Assembly (NCBI GenBank): GCA_023435725.1
Contig: JAEYRD010000160.1
Span: 1 to 64,000 of the forward strand
Length of the DNA stretch: 64,000 bases
Direction: 5' to 3'
From: Pseudomonadota bacterium
Lineage (GTDB): Bacteria; Pseudomonadota; Alphaproteobacteria; Rhizobiales; Xanthobacteraceae
Shown here: piece by piece, positions 26,501 through 35,093 of the stretch
Numbering within the stretch: the stretch's first letter is position 1
Layout: each line of letters starts with the position of its first letter
The notes under the pieces: model-generated
Told to the model about the DNA's origin: nothing
Seen by the model: the letters and a program-made list of their open reading frames with translations, nothing else
Database searches by the model: none
Program-made: the position numbers and the translations under genes

Positions 26501-26688
26501 ATCGTCTCCTCCACGGATGCTCCGGGCCAGGCGGCCTGAACAACCATGGTCTTGATGATGAAGGAGGGATCTTCATTGCGCCCCAACCGGAAATAGGACA
26601 GCGCGCCGGCGACCACTGCAATGATCATCATATAGACGACCAGCGAGCGGTGTCTCAGCGCCCAATCGGAAAGATTGACCCCCCTCAT
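23596..26688 (-). CDS. RND efflux pump, inner-membrane subunit
   Basis: 1030-residue proton-driven pump of the AcrB/MdtB (HAE) family. It has the N-terminal helix after WALRHRSLVVYMM, a large periplasmic porter domain, and TM4 with the proton-relay pair in LLVDDAMTTTDATL (about residues 403-404). The length is full. It starts at 26688, overlapping the adaptor stop by four bases (ATGA), so pump and adaptor are translationally coupled. No TolC-like outer-membrane gene is adjacent; one elsewhere must serve. Substrate unknown. Confidence 0.92.
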   Translation of the reverse strand: MRGVNLSDWALRHRSLVVYMMIIAVVAGALSYFRLGRNEDPSFIIKTMVVQAAWPGASVEETMKQVTERLERSLQETPHLDFLRSFTRAGVATVFVNLKGSANAKEVADTWYHVRKTIGDMRHTLPAGVIGPGFNDEFGDTFGIIYGFTSDGFTQRELRDRVEDVRSKLLLVPDVSKIELLGAQDEVIFVEFSTKELATLGIDRSALVAALASQNIVRPAGTIQTSSENISLRVSGGFQSEQDIANINFVASGRMLRLSDIARVRRGYADPPQPLFRINGQPAIGLAISMRDGGDILALGTNIRKAMAQITADLPIGIEPSLVADQPVVVDQAIREFMVSLIQAIAIIMVVSFISLGVRPGLIIALAIPFTLAIVFPIMGLVHIDMQRISLGALIIALALLVDDAMTTTDATLTRLAEGASKVEAATFAFKTHATAMLAGTLVTIAGFIPVGFAASSAGEYTFSLFAVVTIALLVSWLVAVIFTPLLGAVILVPPRKSSSSEPGRIFRTYRGFLTAAMRAKWVTIATSLALFVASFLALPLIPRQFFPSSDRPELLVDISLPQNASIYASEAAAKRLDAALSADPDVARWSTYVGRGAIRFYLPLNVQLPNDFFTQTVVIAKNVAARERLHSRLDKLLAEEFPQAISFVSPLELGPPVGWPVQYRVSGPDVEQVRDIAHKVGQIVAGNPDAKQVNFDWMEPDRQVRIRVDQDEARLLGLSSQAIATVLNAVISGTPVTQVRDDIYLVNVVVRATDEQRVSLDSLRTLQVPLPGGRTVPLSQFASFEYDQEFPLIWRRNRVPTLTVQAAIVGDRLPESVVTALAPAIENLRKTLPPSYSVVVGGTVEESQKSQASVLAVVPVMLFVMFTILMVQLQSFARLFMVLSVAPLGLIGVVAALMLSGRPLGFVAILGVLALLGMISKNAVILIGQIDAERDLGKTPWDAAIDASSSRFRPIMLTAISTVLGMIPIAPTVFWGPMAFAIMGGLLVATVLTLVFLPTLYVTWFGEKERAAPSGPQMSGQGQSRSGNS

Positions 26689-27785
26689 GGTTCAGACCCA
26701 AGCACGCGGACTTTCTGGCCTGGATGAAGTGCCTGAACACCGGCGGTGACGATGATTTCCCCGACGGCCAGGCCCTGCGAGATGATGACCTGCGCTTGAT
26801 CGAAGCGAAGGACATCGACGTTGCGAACCGAAACCACGTTGGTCGACGGATCGACGATCCATACGGCCGGCTGCTGATTCATTCGCGTCAATGCCGTTGT
26901 CGGTATGTCGATCACCGGCCCGGAATTGGTATTGACACGCCCGTTCACGGTCGCGCCGAGCCGCATGGCTGCCGGAGGGTCCGTCAAGCCCACCTTGACT
27001 TCGAACGTTCGAGTGACGGGGTCGGCTTGCGCGCCGATCTGGCGAATACGCCCTCGCGCCGTCACCTTCGGGTCGTCTGCCAGGCTGACCGTGACCTGCC
27101 CACCGGTTGACGCGGACCTGACCAGCTGAGCGGGAACATCGAACACCGCATCGCGGCCGTCCTGCCGCGCGATCCTGGCAATCATCTGCCCGGCCTGAAC
27201 GACCTCGCCGGCAGACGGACCAGTCGCAGTGATCTTGCCGGGAGCGTCAGCTCTAAGTTCGGTGAAACTGACGAGGTCATGGGCGGCGTCCAGTTGAGCC
27301 TCCGCCGCCTCGACTTGCGATTGGGCGGTTTGCCGTGCCTGCGTGGCGGCTTCGAAATTGGCGCGCGTGGTCCACCCCTGACCCAACAACGTCTCTTGAC
27401 GTTCGTAGTGATTGCGCGCTTGCGTCAATTGGCCTTGCGCAGCGGCAAGGCCAGCCTGAGCCTGCCGCAACGTGTTCAGCTCGTTCTGCGATTCCAGTCG
27501 GGCCAGTAACTGTCCGGCCTCAACCCGATCGCCAATCTTGGTGTCATTCGTCAGCAACCGCCCCGAGATCCGGAAAGCGACGCTTATCTCGTCCTCTGCC
27601 TCGACGCGACCGGTGAGAGCCAGCGGTACTGACGTTTCCCGCTTCTCGACCGTCGTGGTCCGAACCGGCCGCGGCCGGGCCACAGCGTCCGTCTGCGCCT
27701 CTCGTCCGCAGGCTGTCAGCAGCAATGAGCACGCTGCGCCCACAAGCAGGGATCGAACTCGACGCGTCGTTCGGTTTCCACGCAT
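26685..27785 (-). CDS. RND efflux adaptor lipoprotein (membrane fusion protein)
   Basis: 366 residues. A lipoprotein signal ends in the lipobox LLTAC with Cys 26 as the acylation site. Then come the barrel-sandwich hybrid strands (VAFRISGRL, GDRVEAGQLLARL), a coiled-coil hairpin (residues about 105-170), and beta-barrel/membrane-proximal domains (DPVTRTFEVKVGL). It bridges the RND pump to an outer-membrane channel. It is the first gene of the pump operon; the open frame starts at ATG 27785 directly at the basic signal start. Confidence 0.9.
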   Translation of the reverse strand: MRGNRTTRRVRSLLVGAACSLLLTACGREAQTDAVARPRPVRTTTVEKRETSVPLALTGRVEAEDEISVAFRISGRLLTNDTKIGDRVEAGQLLARLESQNELNTLRQAQAGLAAAQGQLTQARNHYERQETLLGQGWTTRANFEAATQARQTAQSQVEAAEAQLDAAHDLVSFTELRADAPGKITATGPSAGEVVQAGQMIARIARQDGRDAVFDVPAQLVRSASTGGQVTVSLADDPKVTARGRIRQIGAQADPVTRTFEVKVGLTDPPAAMRLGATVNGRVNTNSGPVIDIPTTALTRMNQQPAVWIVDPSTNVVSVRNVDVLRFDQAQVIISQGLAVGEIIVTAGVQALHPGQKVRVLGSEP

Positions 27786-28226
27786 GCCGGAAGCCCCTCA
27801 AATTTCGAAAATGTCGCCAAGAAGACGAGAAGACAAGTCTTGCCGGCGATTTCGCCTTCTATATTTCTGCCGAATGCCCCGACTGCGGATCGGTAAATCT
27901 ACTCAACGAGGCGGGATGCAATCGCATTTCATCGGTGCATGCTCTCCGGGGAAACCCTGAGGCATGATCAGGCAATCACCTAATATATCCCACTCAATCG
28001 TGAGTGCATGGTGCTATCCTCAAGCAGAGCAGTCGGAGTTGGCTATGCCGCCGCACTTCTGATGACGTTCGCATGATTGGCGCTGATGCCAAGACTGGTT
28101 CCCGGGCTGCAGTTGCCAACTTCGGCATCGTCGCTGGAAGCTGAGCCTTGGCAAACGTACAGGCACGGTTCCTTCAAAGCCGCGCTGAACGAGCGATGCA
28201 AGCAGATGCCGCCCGAGGAATCCAAC
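27786..28226. other. 441-base divergent intergenic region, no gene seen
   Basis: It separates the minus-strand RND adaptor from the plus-strand Mrp operon and must hold both promoters. An AT-rich patch near 27980-27992 (ACCTAATATATCCC) contains a TATATT-like -10 for the minus strand, but no matching -35 box at standard spacing. Open frames crossing it overlap the flanking genes and have no binding sites. No clear FNR-type (TTGAT-N4-ATCAA) box is found. Confidence 0.5.
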
Positions 28227-28742
28227 ATGAACGGATCCCCACCAAGCGAGCCCACGGGCGTTGCAGCCATGCGCTGGTGGTCCAGCGCGGCTTCGCGAAC
28301 CGCATGGTTCAGCTGCCTTTGGCTCGTCCTTGCCGGCGCCGACGCTGCAGATATTCCCGCCGCAGCAACCGCTGTCTTCGCGGCAACATGGACGAGCATG
28401 CGCCTGCTGGAGCCAAAAGCCTCACGGCGCTCGCTTCGGGCCATCGTCGAGCTGGTGCTGCTCTTCCTTTATCACTCCGTCGTCGCCGGCGCGGATGTTG
28501 CAAGACGCGCCCTCGACCCCCGGCTACCCCTGAACCCCGGGTTTGTAGCCTACCGAACCCGTCTTCCACGCGGGATGCGCCGCAACGTGTTTGCAACGCT
28601 CACCAGTTTGCTGCCGGGCACGGTGCCAACTGGAGAAGTCGAAGGCCAGCTTCTCTATCACTGCCTCGACGTCGAACAACCGATACTCGCAGAGCTCGCC
28701 GCTGAGGAAGCGGCCCTGGTTCGGGCGCTCTACAATGACTGA
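28227..28742 (+). CDS. mnhE: Na+/H+ antiporter subunit E (MrpE/MnhE family)
   Basis: 171-residue membrane subunit of a multisubunit cation/proton antiporter. It has an N-terminal pair of helices (WFSCLWLVLAGADAADIPAAATAVFAATWTSM) and the MrpE family end LYHCLDVEQP. GAGGA stands before ATG 28227; the frame is open 50 codons higher but that part is unlike the family. It is the first gene of a six-gene operon E-F-G-A'B-C-D and overlaps mnhF by eight bases. Confidence 0.85.
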   Translation: MNGSPPSEPTGVAAMRWWSSAASRTAWFSCLWLVLAGADAADIPAAATAVFAATWTSMRLLEPKASRRSLRAIVELVLLFLYHSVVAGADVARRALDPRLPLNPGFVAYRTRLPRGMRRNVFATLTSLLPGTVPTGEVEGQLLYHCLDVEQPILAELAAEEAALVRALYND

Positions 28743-29025
28743 TTTCCTGACCGCTGCGGTGGGGTTCATCCTAGTGGTATTGGCGCTGGGGCTGGTATCG
28801 ATCCTGCGCGGTCCCGGAGACACCGACCGCATGATGGCGGCGCAGTTGATCGGGACCGGAGGTATTGCTGCGTTGCTGCTGGTCGGCACGGTGACGGGCG
28901 TACCCGCGGCAGTCGACGTGGCGCTGACCTTGGCCCTTCTTGCCACCTTCGCGTCCATAGCTTTCGTCAAGAAAGGGCTTTCCAGCCTCGAAGCCGAAGG
29001 GACCGGATCGACGGAGGATAAATGA
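28735..29025 (+). CDS. mnhF: Na+/H+ antiporter subunit F (MrpF/MnhF family)
   Basis: 96 residues with three helices and the MrpF hallmark VSILRGPGDTDRMMAAQLIG. A small structural subunit of the Mrp complex. It overlaps mnhE at its start and mnhG at its end (ATGA), showing tight translational coupling. Confidence 0.9.
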   Translation: MTDFLTAAVGFILVVLALGLVSILRGPGDTDRMMAAQLIGTGGIAALLLVGTVTGVPAAVDVALTLALLATFASIAFVKKGLSSLEAEGTGSTEDK

Positions 29026-29315
29026 GCCTTGCACTTAACATATTGACGATACTGGCCGTCTCGGCGGGCGCATTCTTCTTTCTGGCCGGCACTGTCGGCC
29101 TGCTTCGCTTTCCCGATACACTTACGCGGTTACATGCGCTCACCAAGGCGGACAATCTGGGCCTCGGTCTCGTCGTGCTTGGATTGCTGCCGCAGGCGGG
29201 GAGCCTGCGCGACGGTTTGAAGCTGATTAGCATCTGGTTGCTCGGGCTGCTCGCAGGCGCGACCGTCTCGCAACTAATCGCGCGCAACGCGCGACAAAGC
29301 GAAACCGTAAAATGA
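29022..29315 (+). CDS. mnhG: Na+/H+ antiporter subunit G (MrpG/MnhG family)
   Basis: 97 residues, three helices, with the MrpG motif GLLRFPDTLTRLHALTKADNLGLGLV. GGAGG stands 6 bases before the ATG. It overlaps the genes on both sides by four bases. Confidence 0.9.
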   Translation: MSLALNILTILAVSAGAFFFLAGTVGLLRFPDTLTRLHALTKADNLGLGLVVLGLLPQAGSLRDGLKLISIWLLGLLAGATVSQLIARNARQSETVK

Positions 29316-30250
29316 GCACCGCAACGATCTTCGAGATCGTGCTTGCCGCCGTGGTGCTGGGCCTCGGCATCTGGACCATAGTCGTGCGCGAGACCTATTC
29401 GGCAACAGTTGGCTTCGTCGCCTACGGACTGCTGGTGGCGCTCATCTGGCTGCGCCTCGACGCGGTTGACGTCGCGCTGACCGAGGCCGCGATCGGCGGA
29501 GGGTTGGGAGGCGTTTTGCTGTTGGGGGCGGCAGCGCGCTTGCGGGGGGCGGAACTGACGGCGGAAGCACCGGGCAAGATTCTGCGGGTGAGCGCCGCCA
29601 TATTGTCCGTGCTGACCACCATGACGCTGGCAAGTGCGGTTCTATTGCTGCCTCCGTCTTCGCCAAGCCTCACCCAGGCGGTTGTCGCGCACGCGTGGGC
29701 AACAAGTCTGACCAATCCGGTTACCAATGTGCTCATGGCGTTCCGGGCGATGGATACCATGCTTGAGAAGAGCGTATTGTTGCTGGCCATCATCGGGGTT
29801 TGGTCGCTGGCACCGGACGATGCCTGGGGCGGCCACCCGGGACCGCGCCATCAAGCCGACCCGCACGGCGTCCTGGTCTTTCTTGCGCGCTTGCTGCCAC
29901 CCATCGGTATTGTGGTTGGGATCTACATCTTCTGGACTGGAGCCAATCACCCTGGCGGAGCCTTTCAGGGCGGTGCGATTCTCGCGTCCATGTGGCTGTT
30001 GGTCATTATGGCCGGATTGACGGACGTGCCACCCGCGAGCAGTCGATGGTTGCGGTTCATCCTGGTTGCCGGGCCTGTCGTGTTTCTTGTCGTCGGCCTC
30101 GGAGGACTCTGGCTTGGTGCCGCCTTCCTTGCTTATCCACCGGCGCTGGCCAAGCCCCTGATACTCGGTATCGAGGTCGCGATGATCCTGACGATCGCCG
30201 CTACCCTCGCCCTGCTGCTCGCCGGCGCCCCGCAACGGAGCGTGAATTGA
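29312..30250 (+). CDS. Fused MrpA-C-terminal (MbhD/MbhE-like) plus MrpB subunit
   Basis: 312 residues joining three units that are separate in archaeal Mbh complexes. Residues 1-75 are MbhD/DUF4040-like (LAAVVLGLGIWTIVVRETYSATVGF, DVALTEAAIGGG). Residues about 90-170 resemble MbhE, the last part of MrpA (NVLMAFRAMDTMLEKSVLLLAIIGVW). Residues about 185-305 are MrpB (IVVGIYIFWTGANHPGGAFQGGAI). In classical Mrp operons the first two sit at the end of the large MrpA protein, which is not present here. The start overlaps mnhG, and the stop shares a base with the next ATG. Confidence 0.85.
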   Translation: MSTATIFEIVLAAVVLGLGIWTIVVRETYSATVGFVAYGLLVALIWLRLDAVDVALTEAAIGGGLGGVLLLGAAARLRGAELTAEAPGKILRVSAAILSVLTTMTLASAVLLLPPSSPSLTQAVVAHAWATSLTNPVTNVLMAFRAMDTMLEKSVLLLAIIGVWSLAPDDAWGGHPGPRHQADPHGVLVFLARLLPPIGIVVGIYIFWTGANHPGGAFQGGAILASMWLLVIMAGLTDVPPASSRWLRFILVAGPVVFLVVGLGGLWLGAAFLAYPPALAKPLILGIEVAMILTIAATLALLLAGAPQRSVN

Positions 30251-30594
30251 TGAGCGGTGTGACAGTGTTCGGATTGTGCGCAGCCATCGCGGTCGGGCTC
30301 GGGCTTTATGGCTTGATCACGAATCCGCAGCCGCTCCGCAAGATTATCGCCTTCAATCTGCTCGGCAGTGGCGTGTTCCTCCTGTTCGGCGTCGTTGGAC
30401 GGCGGGGCGCGGCGGCCGGCGTCGGCAATGATCCGGTGCCGCAGGCCCTGGTGATCACCGGCGTTGTTGTCGCGTTTTCGGCGACGGCTCTGGCGATCGC
30501 GCTCCTGCTGCGCCTGTTCCAGGAGGCCGGCACCACAACGCTGAGCGAAGGCGCGTCGTCGAGCGCCGACTCCGATCTACCCGGTGGCCGATGA
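30250..30594 (+). CDS. mnhC: Na+/H+ antiporter subunit C (MrpC/MnhC, NuoK-like)
   Basis: 114 residues with three helices, homologous to complex I NuoK: NLLGSGVFLLFGVVGRR and the characteristic DPVPQALVITGVVVAFSATALAIAL. Ion-channel subunit of the Mrp complex. Its ATG shares a base with the preceding stop, and its end overlaps mnhD by four bases. The NuoK-like glutamate is not obvious in the short second helix. Confidence 0.9.
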   Translation: MSGVTVFGLCAAIAVGLGLYGLITNPQPLRKIIAFNLLGSGVFLLFGVVGRRGAAAGVGNDPVPQALVITGVVVAFSATALAIALLLRLFQEAGTTTLSEGASSSADSDLPGGR

Positions 30595-32366
30595 TGCCGC
30601 CCGCCTCTGCGCTGGACGGGACGACAACCACGGGAGGTTTCCTGCTTGTGCTGTCGATCGTCGTCCCGGTCGCGGGCGTTTTGCTGGCCTTCGTTTTGGG
30701 CGACCGATATGTCAGGCTGGCCGCATGCGCGACGATCCCGTTTGGATTGACGATTGCCGTTGCGATTCTCGTCGCCCTATGGGAGAGCAAGAGCCCCATC
30801 GTCTACCAGCTGGGCGATTGGGCGCCACCACTTGGAATAGCGTTGCGTGCGGACGGATTGTCGGCCGTGATGCTCGCCGTGACCGCGGTCGTGATCTCGG
30901 CGGTCGCACTCTTTGCGATCTCTGATTTCTCTCCTGCGACCAAAGTCCGTACGCCATTCGCATTCTGGACCTTGCTGCTGGCGGTCTGGGGGGCGCTGAA
31001 CACGATCTTCCTGGGCGGAGACCTCTTCACTCTCTATGTTGCCCTGGAATTGCTGACATTTGCCGCCGTACCGCTGGTGTCGCTCGAGGGGCGTGCGGAG
31101 ACCCTGCGAGCCGGGCTGCGATATCTGCTCTTTGCACTCCTCGGCTCCGTCCTCTACTTGCTGGGCACCGCACTCCTGTACGGCATGTATGGCACGCTCG
31201 ACACAGTGCTGCTGTCGCGCCACATCGGCCCCGAGCCGGCCGTTCTCGTCGCCGCAGCATTGATGACAACCGGTCTTCTTGCCAAGACCGCCCTGTTCCC
31301 GTTGCATCTTTGGCTGCCGCCCGCCCACGCCGGTGCGCCGGCGCCAGCCAGTGCGATCCTGTCCGGCCTGGTCGTGAAGGGATCTTTCTTCATCATTGTC
31401 CGGCTCTGGTTCAACGTCATGCCTGGTCTGCCCGGCTTTGCCGCCACGCAGTTGCTCGCTGCGCTCGGCGGGGCGGCCATTGTGTTCGGCAGCATTGTCG
31501 CTCTGCGTCAGGAGCGATTGAAGCTCTTGATTGCTTATTCTACGCTCGCCCAGATCGGATATTTGTTCCTGATGTTTCCACTCGCCCTCGGTGCCTCCGG
31601 GCAGCTCGAGAGCGGCGGCGCGTTGGCGGGCGGTCTGTTGCAGGCGGCCGCTCATGCCACCGCGAAGGCCGCGATGTTCATGGCGGCCGGGTCGATCTAT
31701 GCGGCGCTGGGCCAGGACCGAATCTCGGCGTTGGGCGGTATCGGACGGATATTGCCTATCAGCATATTCGCCTTCGCGCTGAGTGGCCTTGCGCTGATGG
31801 GCCTGCCGCCGGGCGGCGCTTACTTCGCGAAGGAACTGCTGCTTCAGGCAGCGGCCGACAAAGGACAGTGGTGGTGGGCTGTTGTGCTCCAGGCGGGCGG
31901 CATTTTCACAGCCGCATATGTTGTTCTGGTGCTGATGCATGCGATGGCACCTGCAAACAAGCGGATTATTCTGGAAGGTGCCGCGCCGCGCATGCGGGAG
32001 ATGGCGGCGCTGGCGCTCGCGCTATGCTCGCTGTCACTCGGGCTTGTACCCTGGGAGGCCTATCTGCCGGTTCCGCACGGGATCGCGTCGGACAAGCTCG
32101 ACCTTGGAGCGCTATCGAAAATGCTTCTTCCCATCGTGGGAGGCGTACTCGCGGCGATCTTGCTGGGGCGCTGGGAACGACCACCCGTAGATCAATCGTA
32201 CTGGCGAGGACGCATCATGATTTTTGGTCCTCTCCGCTACTCAGGCCTTGCGCTAGGCGCCCTCGTGGAGAGATGCGACGGCGCGCTTCGCCAGTGGCCC
32301 GTGGCATGCATCTCTCTTCTGACGTTGGCGGCCTTGTTTGGAGCGTCGATGCTCGCGTCGCTTTGA
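30591..32366 (+). CDS. mnhD: Na+/H+ antiporter subunit D (MrpD/MnhD, NuoN/NuoM-like)
   Basis: 591 residues with about fourteen to sixteen helices and the proton-translocating antiporter domain. The channel glutamate lies in LYVALELLTFAAVPL (about residue 149), the TM7 lysine in LMTTGLLAKTALFPLHLWLPPAHAGAPAP (about residue 230), and a late lysine in GGAYFAKELLL. It is longer than usual MrpD (about 490-500) by a C-terminal extension with a final helix. It is the last gene of the operon and its only large antiporter subunit. Confidence 0.88.
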   Translation: MMPPASALDGTTTTGGFLLVLSIVVPVAGVLLAFVLGDRYVRLAACATIPFGLTIAVAILVALWESKSPIVYQLGDWAPPLGIALRADGLSAVMLAVTAVVISAVALFAISDFSPATKVRTPFAFWTLLLAVWGALNTIFLGGDLFTLYVALELLTFAAVPLVSLEGRAETLRAGLRYLLFALLGSVLYLLGTALLYGMYGTLDTVLLSRHIGPEPAVLVAAALMTTGLLAKTALFPLHLWLPPAHAGAPAPASAILSGLVVKGSFFIIVRLWFNVMPGLPGFAATQLLAALGGAAIVFGSIVALRQERLKLLIAYSTLAQIGYLFLMFPLALGASGQLESGGALAGGLLQAAAHATAKAAMFMAAGSIYAALGQDRISALGGIGRILPISIFAFALSGLALMGLPPGGAYFAKELLLQAAADKGQWWWAVVLQAGGIFTAAYVVLVLMHAMAPANKRIILEGAAPRMREMAALALALCSLSLGLVPWEAYLPVPHGIASDKLDLGALSKMLLPIVGGVLAAILLGRWERPPVDQSYWRGRIMIFGPLRYSGLALGALVERCDGALRQWPVACISLLTLAALFGASMLASL

Positions 32367-32416
32367 TCCTGCGGCCGCGATCATCGACACTCCCAGGCAT
32401 TCCGGAACATTCGGAT

Positions 32417-33121
32417 TTAGCGCCGCCCGCCGGCGAGCCGCAGCATCATCATGAACAGGTTGATGAAGTTGAGGTAGAGCGACAGGGCGGCAATCACAGA
32501 CTTGCGGCCCGCGGAGGCTTCATCATCCGTGCTGTCGTACATCGCCTTGATTCGCTGGGTGTCGTAAGCGGTCAGGCCGGCAAACACGCCGACGCCTACG
32601 ACCGAGATCAGCCAGTCAAGCCCGGTCGACCTCAGGAACAGATTGACCAGACTTGCGATAATGATGCCGATCAGCCCCATGAACAGGAAGGTGCCCAATC
32701 CGGAAAGGTCACGCCTCGTGGTGTAACCAAAGAGGCTGAGCGCGCCGAACATCGCGGCCGTGATGAAGAACACGCGCGTGATCGAGGAATTGGTATAGAT
32801 GTGGAAGATGGTCGACAGCGATACCCCGACCAGGGCGGCATAGACGAAGAACAACCACCGCGCGGTCGTCACCGACAGTGTATTGATGCGTGCGCTGATG
32901 AAGAAAACCAGCAACAGCGGCGCCAGGATGAATACCCACATAATTGGATTCTGCAGCAGCGCCGGACCGGTCAGCTGGTACGTCAGCCACGCCACGAGAG
33001 CGGTCAAGCCGACGCCAGCGGCCATATGGTTGTAGATGCCCAGCATGTAGCTGCGACGGTCGGCGTCGATCGCGACCGCAGCGTCGCCGGCCACAGCCAG
33101 TTGATCATCATAGTTTGACAT
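32417..33121 (-). CDS. Bax inhibitor-1/YccA family membrane protein
   Basis: 234 residues, seven helices, with the UPF0005/BI-1 signature near the end: GVGVFAGLTAYDTQRIKAMYD and LSLYLNFINLFMMMLRL. Family members are pH-sensitive calcium leak channels or modulate membrane protease FtsH. GAGGAGG stands 7 bases before ATG 33121. It is convergent with the Mrp operon, 50 bases away, which fits a membrane ion-balance theme (inference). Confidence 0.9.
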   Translation of the reverse strand: MSNYDDQLAVAGDAAVAIDADRRSYMLGIYNHMAAGVGLTALVAWLTYQLTGPALLQNPIMWVFILAPLLLVFFISARINTLSVTTARWLFFVYAALVGVSLSTIFHIYTNSSITRVFFITAAMFGALSLFGYTTRRDLSGLGTFLFMGLIGIIIASLVNLFLRSTGLDWLISVVGVGVFAGLTAYDTQRIKAMYDSTDDEASAGRKSVIAALSLYLNFINLFMMMLRLAGGRR

Positions 33122-33507
33122 CGCGTGCCTCCTCGCACCTGAGCGACCGGGCCAGGCTAGTCCTCGAACCATGCTCGGGACATCGGATGATCACCCGAGT
33201 CTGTAAGGACAATTACCCTGTGGCGCCATGATGCCGACGCCGGAACTCACCCTCCGACGGCCATTGTTCTGGTCGCGGCCTACCGTTCCGGAGCCGATCT
33301 CCGGTCCTGATCGAGGCGCGGGCAATCCCGTGCGACGAGGATCGACAGGAAACCGATGCCGATTTCTTGCCCCCGCCCTCTACAGGAAAACCCTGATTTG
33401 CTTGCCAGAAGGTTGCCTCTAACGTCGCGCCTTAGGGGAGGCGGGATGCCGCGAGAGCGGCCTCCCGTGGTGCTTGCCCTCGTCCGACTGGAAGGCCACT
33501 CTCCGTC
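33122..33507. other. 386-base intergenic region, no gene seen
   Basis: Divergent region between the BI-1 gene and the second ArcD-like antiporter. I find no convincing short gene, terminator hairpin or promoter pair. Open frames here lack ribosome binding sites and have atypical composition. Confidence 0.45.
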
Positions 33508-34941
33508 ATGGCTGCATCGCCGAACGATCCAAAGCTGTCGCGCAGCGCGCTTGTCGCACTCGTCATCGGTTCGATGGTCGGCTCCGGCATCTTCGCCTTG
33601 CCGGCGGCGTTTGGACGGGCCACTGGAGCGCTCGGAGCCATCGTCGCCTGGATCATTGCGGCCAGCGGCATGCTCATGCTGGCCCTCGTTTTCCAGACGC
33701 TGTCCAATCGCAAACCGGATCTTGATTCTGGTATCTACGCCTACGCCAAGGCAGGATTCGGGGAATATATCGGTTTTGCGGCGGCGGTCGGCTATTGGAT
33801 TGGCTGCTGCCTCGCCGACGTCGCCTGTCTCATTCTGATCAAGGCCACGCTCGGGCAATTCTTTCCCATACTCGGTGACGGAACCACGCCGACAGCCATC
33901 GTGTCTGCATCCCTGTTAGTATGGGGCGTCCATTTCCTGGTGCTGCGGGGCGTCAAGGGAGCGGCCGCGCTCAATACGATCGCGACCTATGCGAAGATCA
34001 TCCCGATTTTGATTTTCATTGTGGTGGCCATCTTCGCTCTGGATCCTCAGCAGTATTCGCAGAATTTCTGGGGAACCGAGCAGCAGAGCGTGGGCGCAGT
34101 CGCCGCCCAGGTCCGTAGCACGATGCTGCTCACCGTGTTCGTCTTCGTCGGCATCGAGGGAGCGAGCGTCTACTCCCGCTACGCCAAGGATCGCTCCGAC
34201 GTTGGAATTGCTACGATTGGCGGTTTCCTGGCCGTGCTCTCGCTTCTCGTCCTTGTGACGCTGCTGTCCTACGGCATCATGCCAAGACAAGAGCTCGCGG
34301 GCCTGCCGACGCCGTCGATGGCCGGCGTGATGGAGGCAATGGTCGGACGTTGGGGGGCCATTTTTATCAGCATCGCTCTGTTGATCTCGGTCCTCGGCAA
34401 TTACCTCTCATGGTCGCTCCTCGCGGCCGAGGTCGTGCATTCCGCAGCGGTGAGCCGCACGATGCCGTCCTTCTTCGCCAGAGTTAACGCGCATCAGGTT
34501 CCCGCCGGAGCGCTCTGGCTCACCAACTGCGTCATTCAGGCATTTCTTCTTGTCACCTGGTTCGCCGAATATGCGTTCACGATCGCATTGAAAATGACGA
34601 GCGCAATGACGTTGATTCCGTATTTCTTCGTCGCGGCCTACGGCGTAAAGCTGGCATATCTCGGTGAGACCTATCACGCCGACGAGCGCGCTCGCATCGT
34701 CGACGGCACCCGGTCCGTCTTGGCGACGATTTACGCCGCCGGTATGATCTATGCCGGCGGCCCCAAGTTTCTGTTGCTGTCGGCAATTCTGTACGCGCCT
34801 GGGACATTGCTTTTCTTTCTCGCCAAGCGCGAACGCAAGGAAAAGATCTTCAATGCAGCCGAAGCCGCTTTGTTTGCAGTGCTCGCGATCGCAGCATGCG
34901 CTGGCATCTATGCGCTGGCGGTCGGAGCAATCTCGATCTAG
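33508..34941 (+). CDS. Second ArcD-like amino acid antiporter (APC family)
   Basis: 477 residues, the same length as the 22058-23491 antiporter and alike through all helices: GSMVGSGIFALP, KPDLDSGIYAYAKAGFGEY, GIEGASVYSRYAKDRSDVG and GAIFISIALLISVLGNYLSWSLLAAEV. It probably exchanges a basic or related amino acid. It stands alone after 386 non-coding bases, not beside a deiminase gene, so substrate could differ (ornithine, citrulline or agmatine are options). No terminator is seen between it and the convergent response regulator. Confidence 0.85.
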   Translation: MAASPNDPKLSRSALVALVIGSMVGSGIFALPAAFGRATGALGAIVAWIIAASGMLMLALVFQTLSNRKPDLDSGIYAYAKAGFGEYIGFAAAVGYWIGCCLADVACLILIKATLGQFFPILGDGTTPTAIVSASLLVWGVHFLVLRGVKGAAALNTIATYAKIIPILIFIVVAIFALDPQQYSQNFWGTEQQSVGAVAAQVRSTMLLTVFVFVGIEGASVYSRYAKDRSDVGIATIGGFLAVLSLLVLVTLLSYGIMPRQELAGLPTPSMAGVMEAMVGRWGAIFISIALLISVLGNYLSWSLLAAEVVHSAAVSRTMPSFFARVNAHQVPAGALWLTNCVIQAFLLVTWFAEYAFTIALKMTSAMTLIPYFFVAAYGVKLAYLGETYHADERARIVDGTRSVLATIYAAGMIYAGGPKFLLLSAILYAPGTLLFFLAKRERKEKIFNAAEAALFAVLAIAACAGIYALAVGAISI

Positions 34942-35093
34942 CGTTGTTGTCGCTCGTTGGCTGCCAGGGCTCTGCGCGGCAGCTATGTGGGGCGAGCGGC
35001 AACTAGAGCCGACCCAAAGGCTGCGACGAACGCTCGCGCTGCAACAGGACGCCAAGAGAATAATCGACGTCCTGATGACGCGAAAGTATTCCG

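Noticed and set aside
28077..28226. A longer N-terminus for the Mrp subunit E protein
   Set aside because: The extra 50 residues are polar and unlike the family, while ATG 28227 has its own ribosome binding site.
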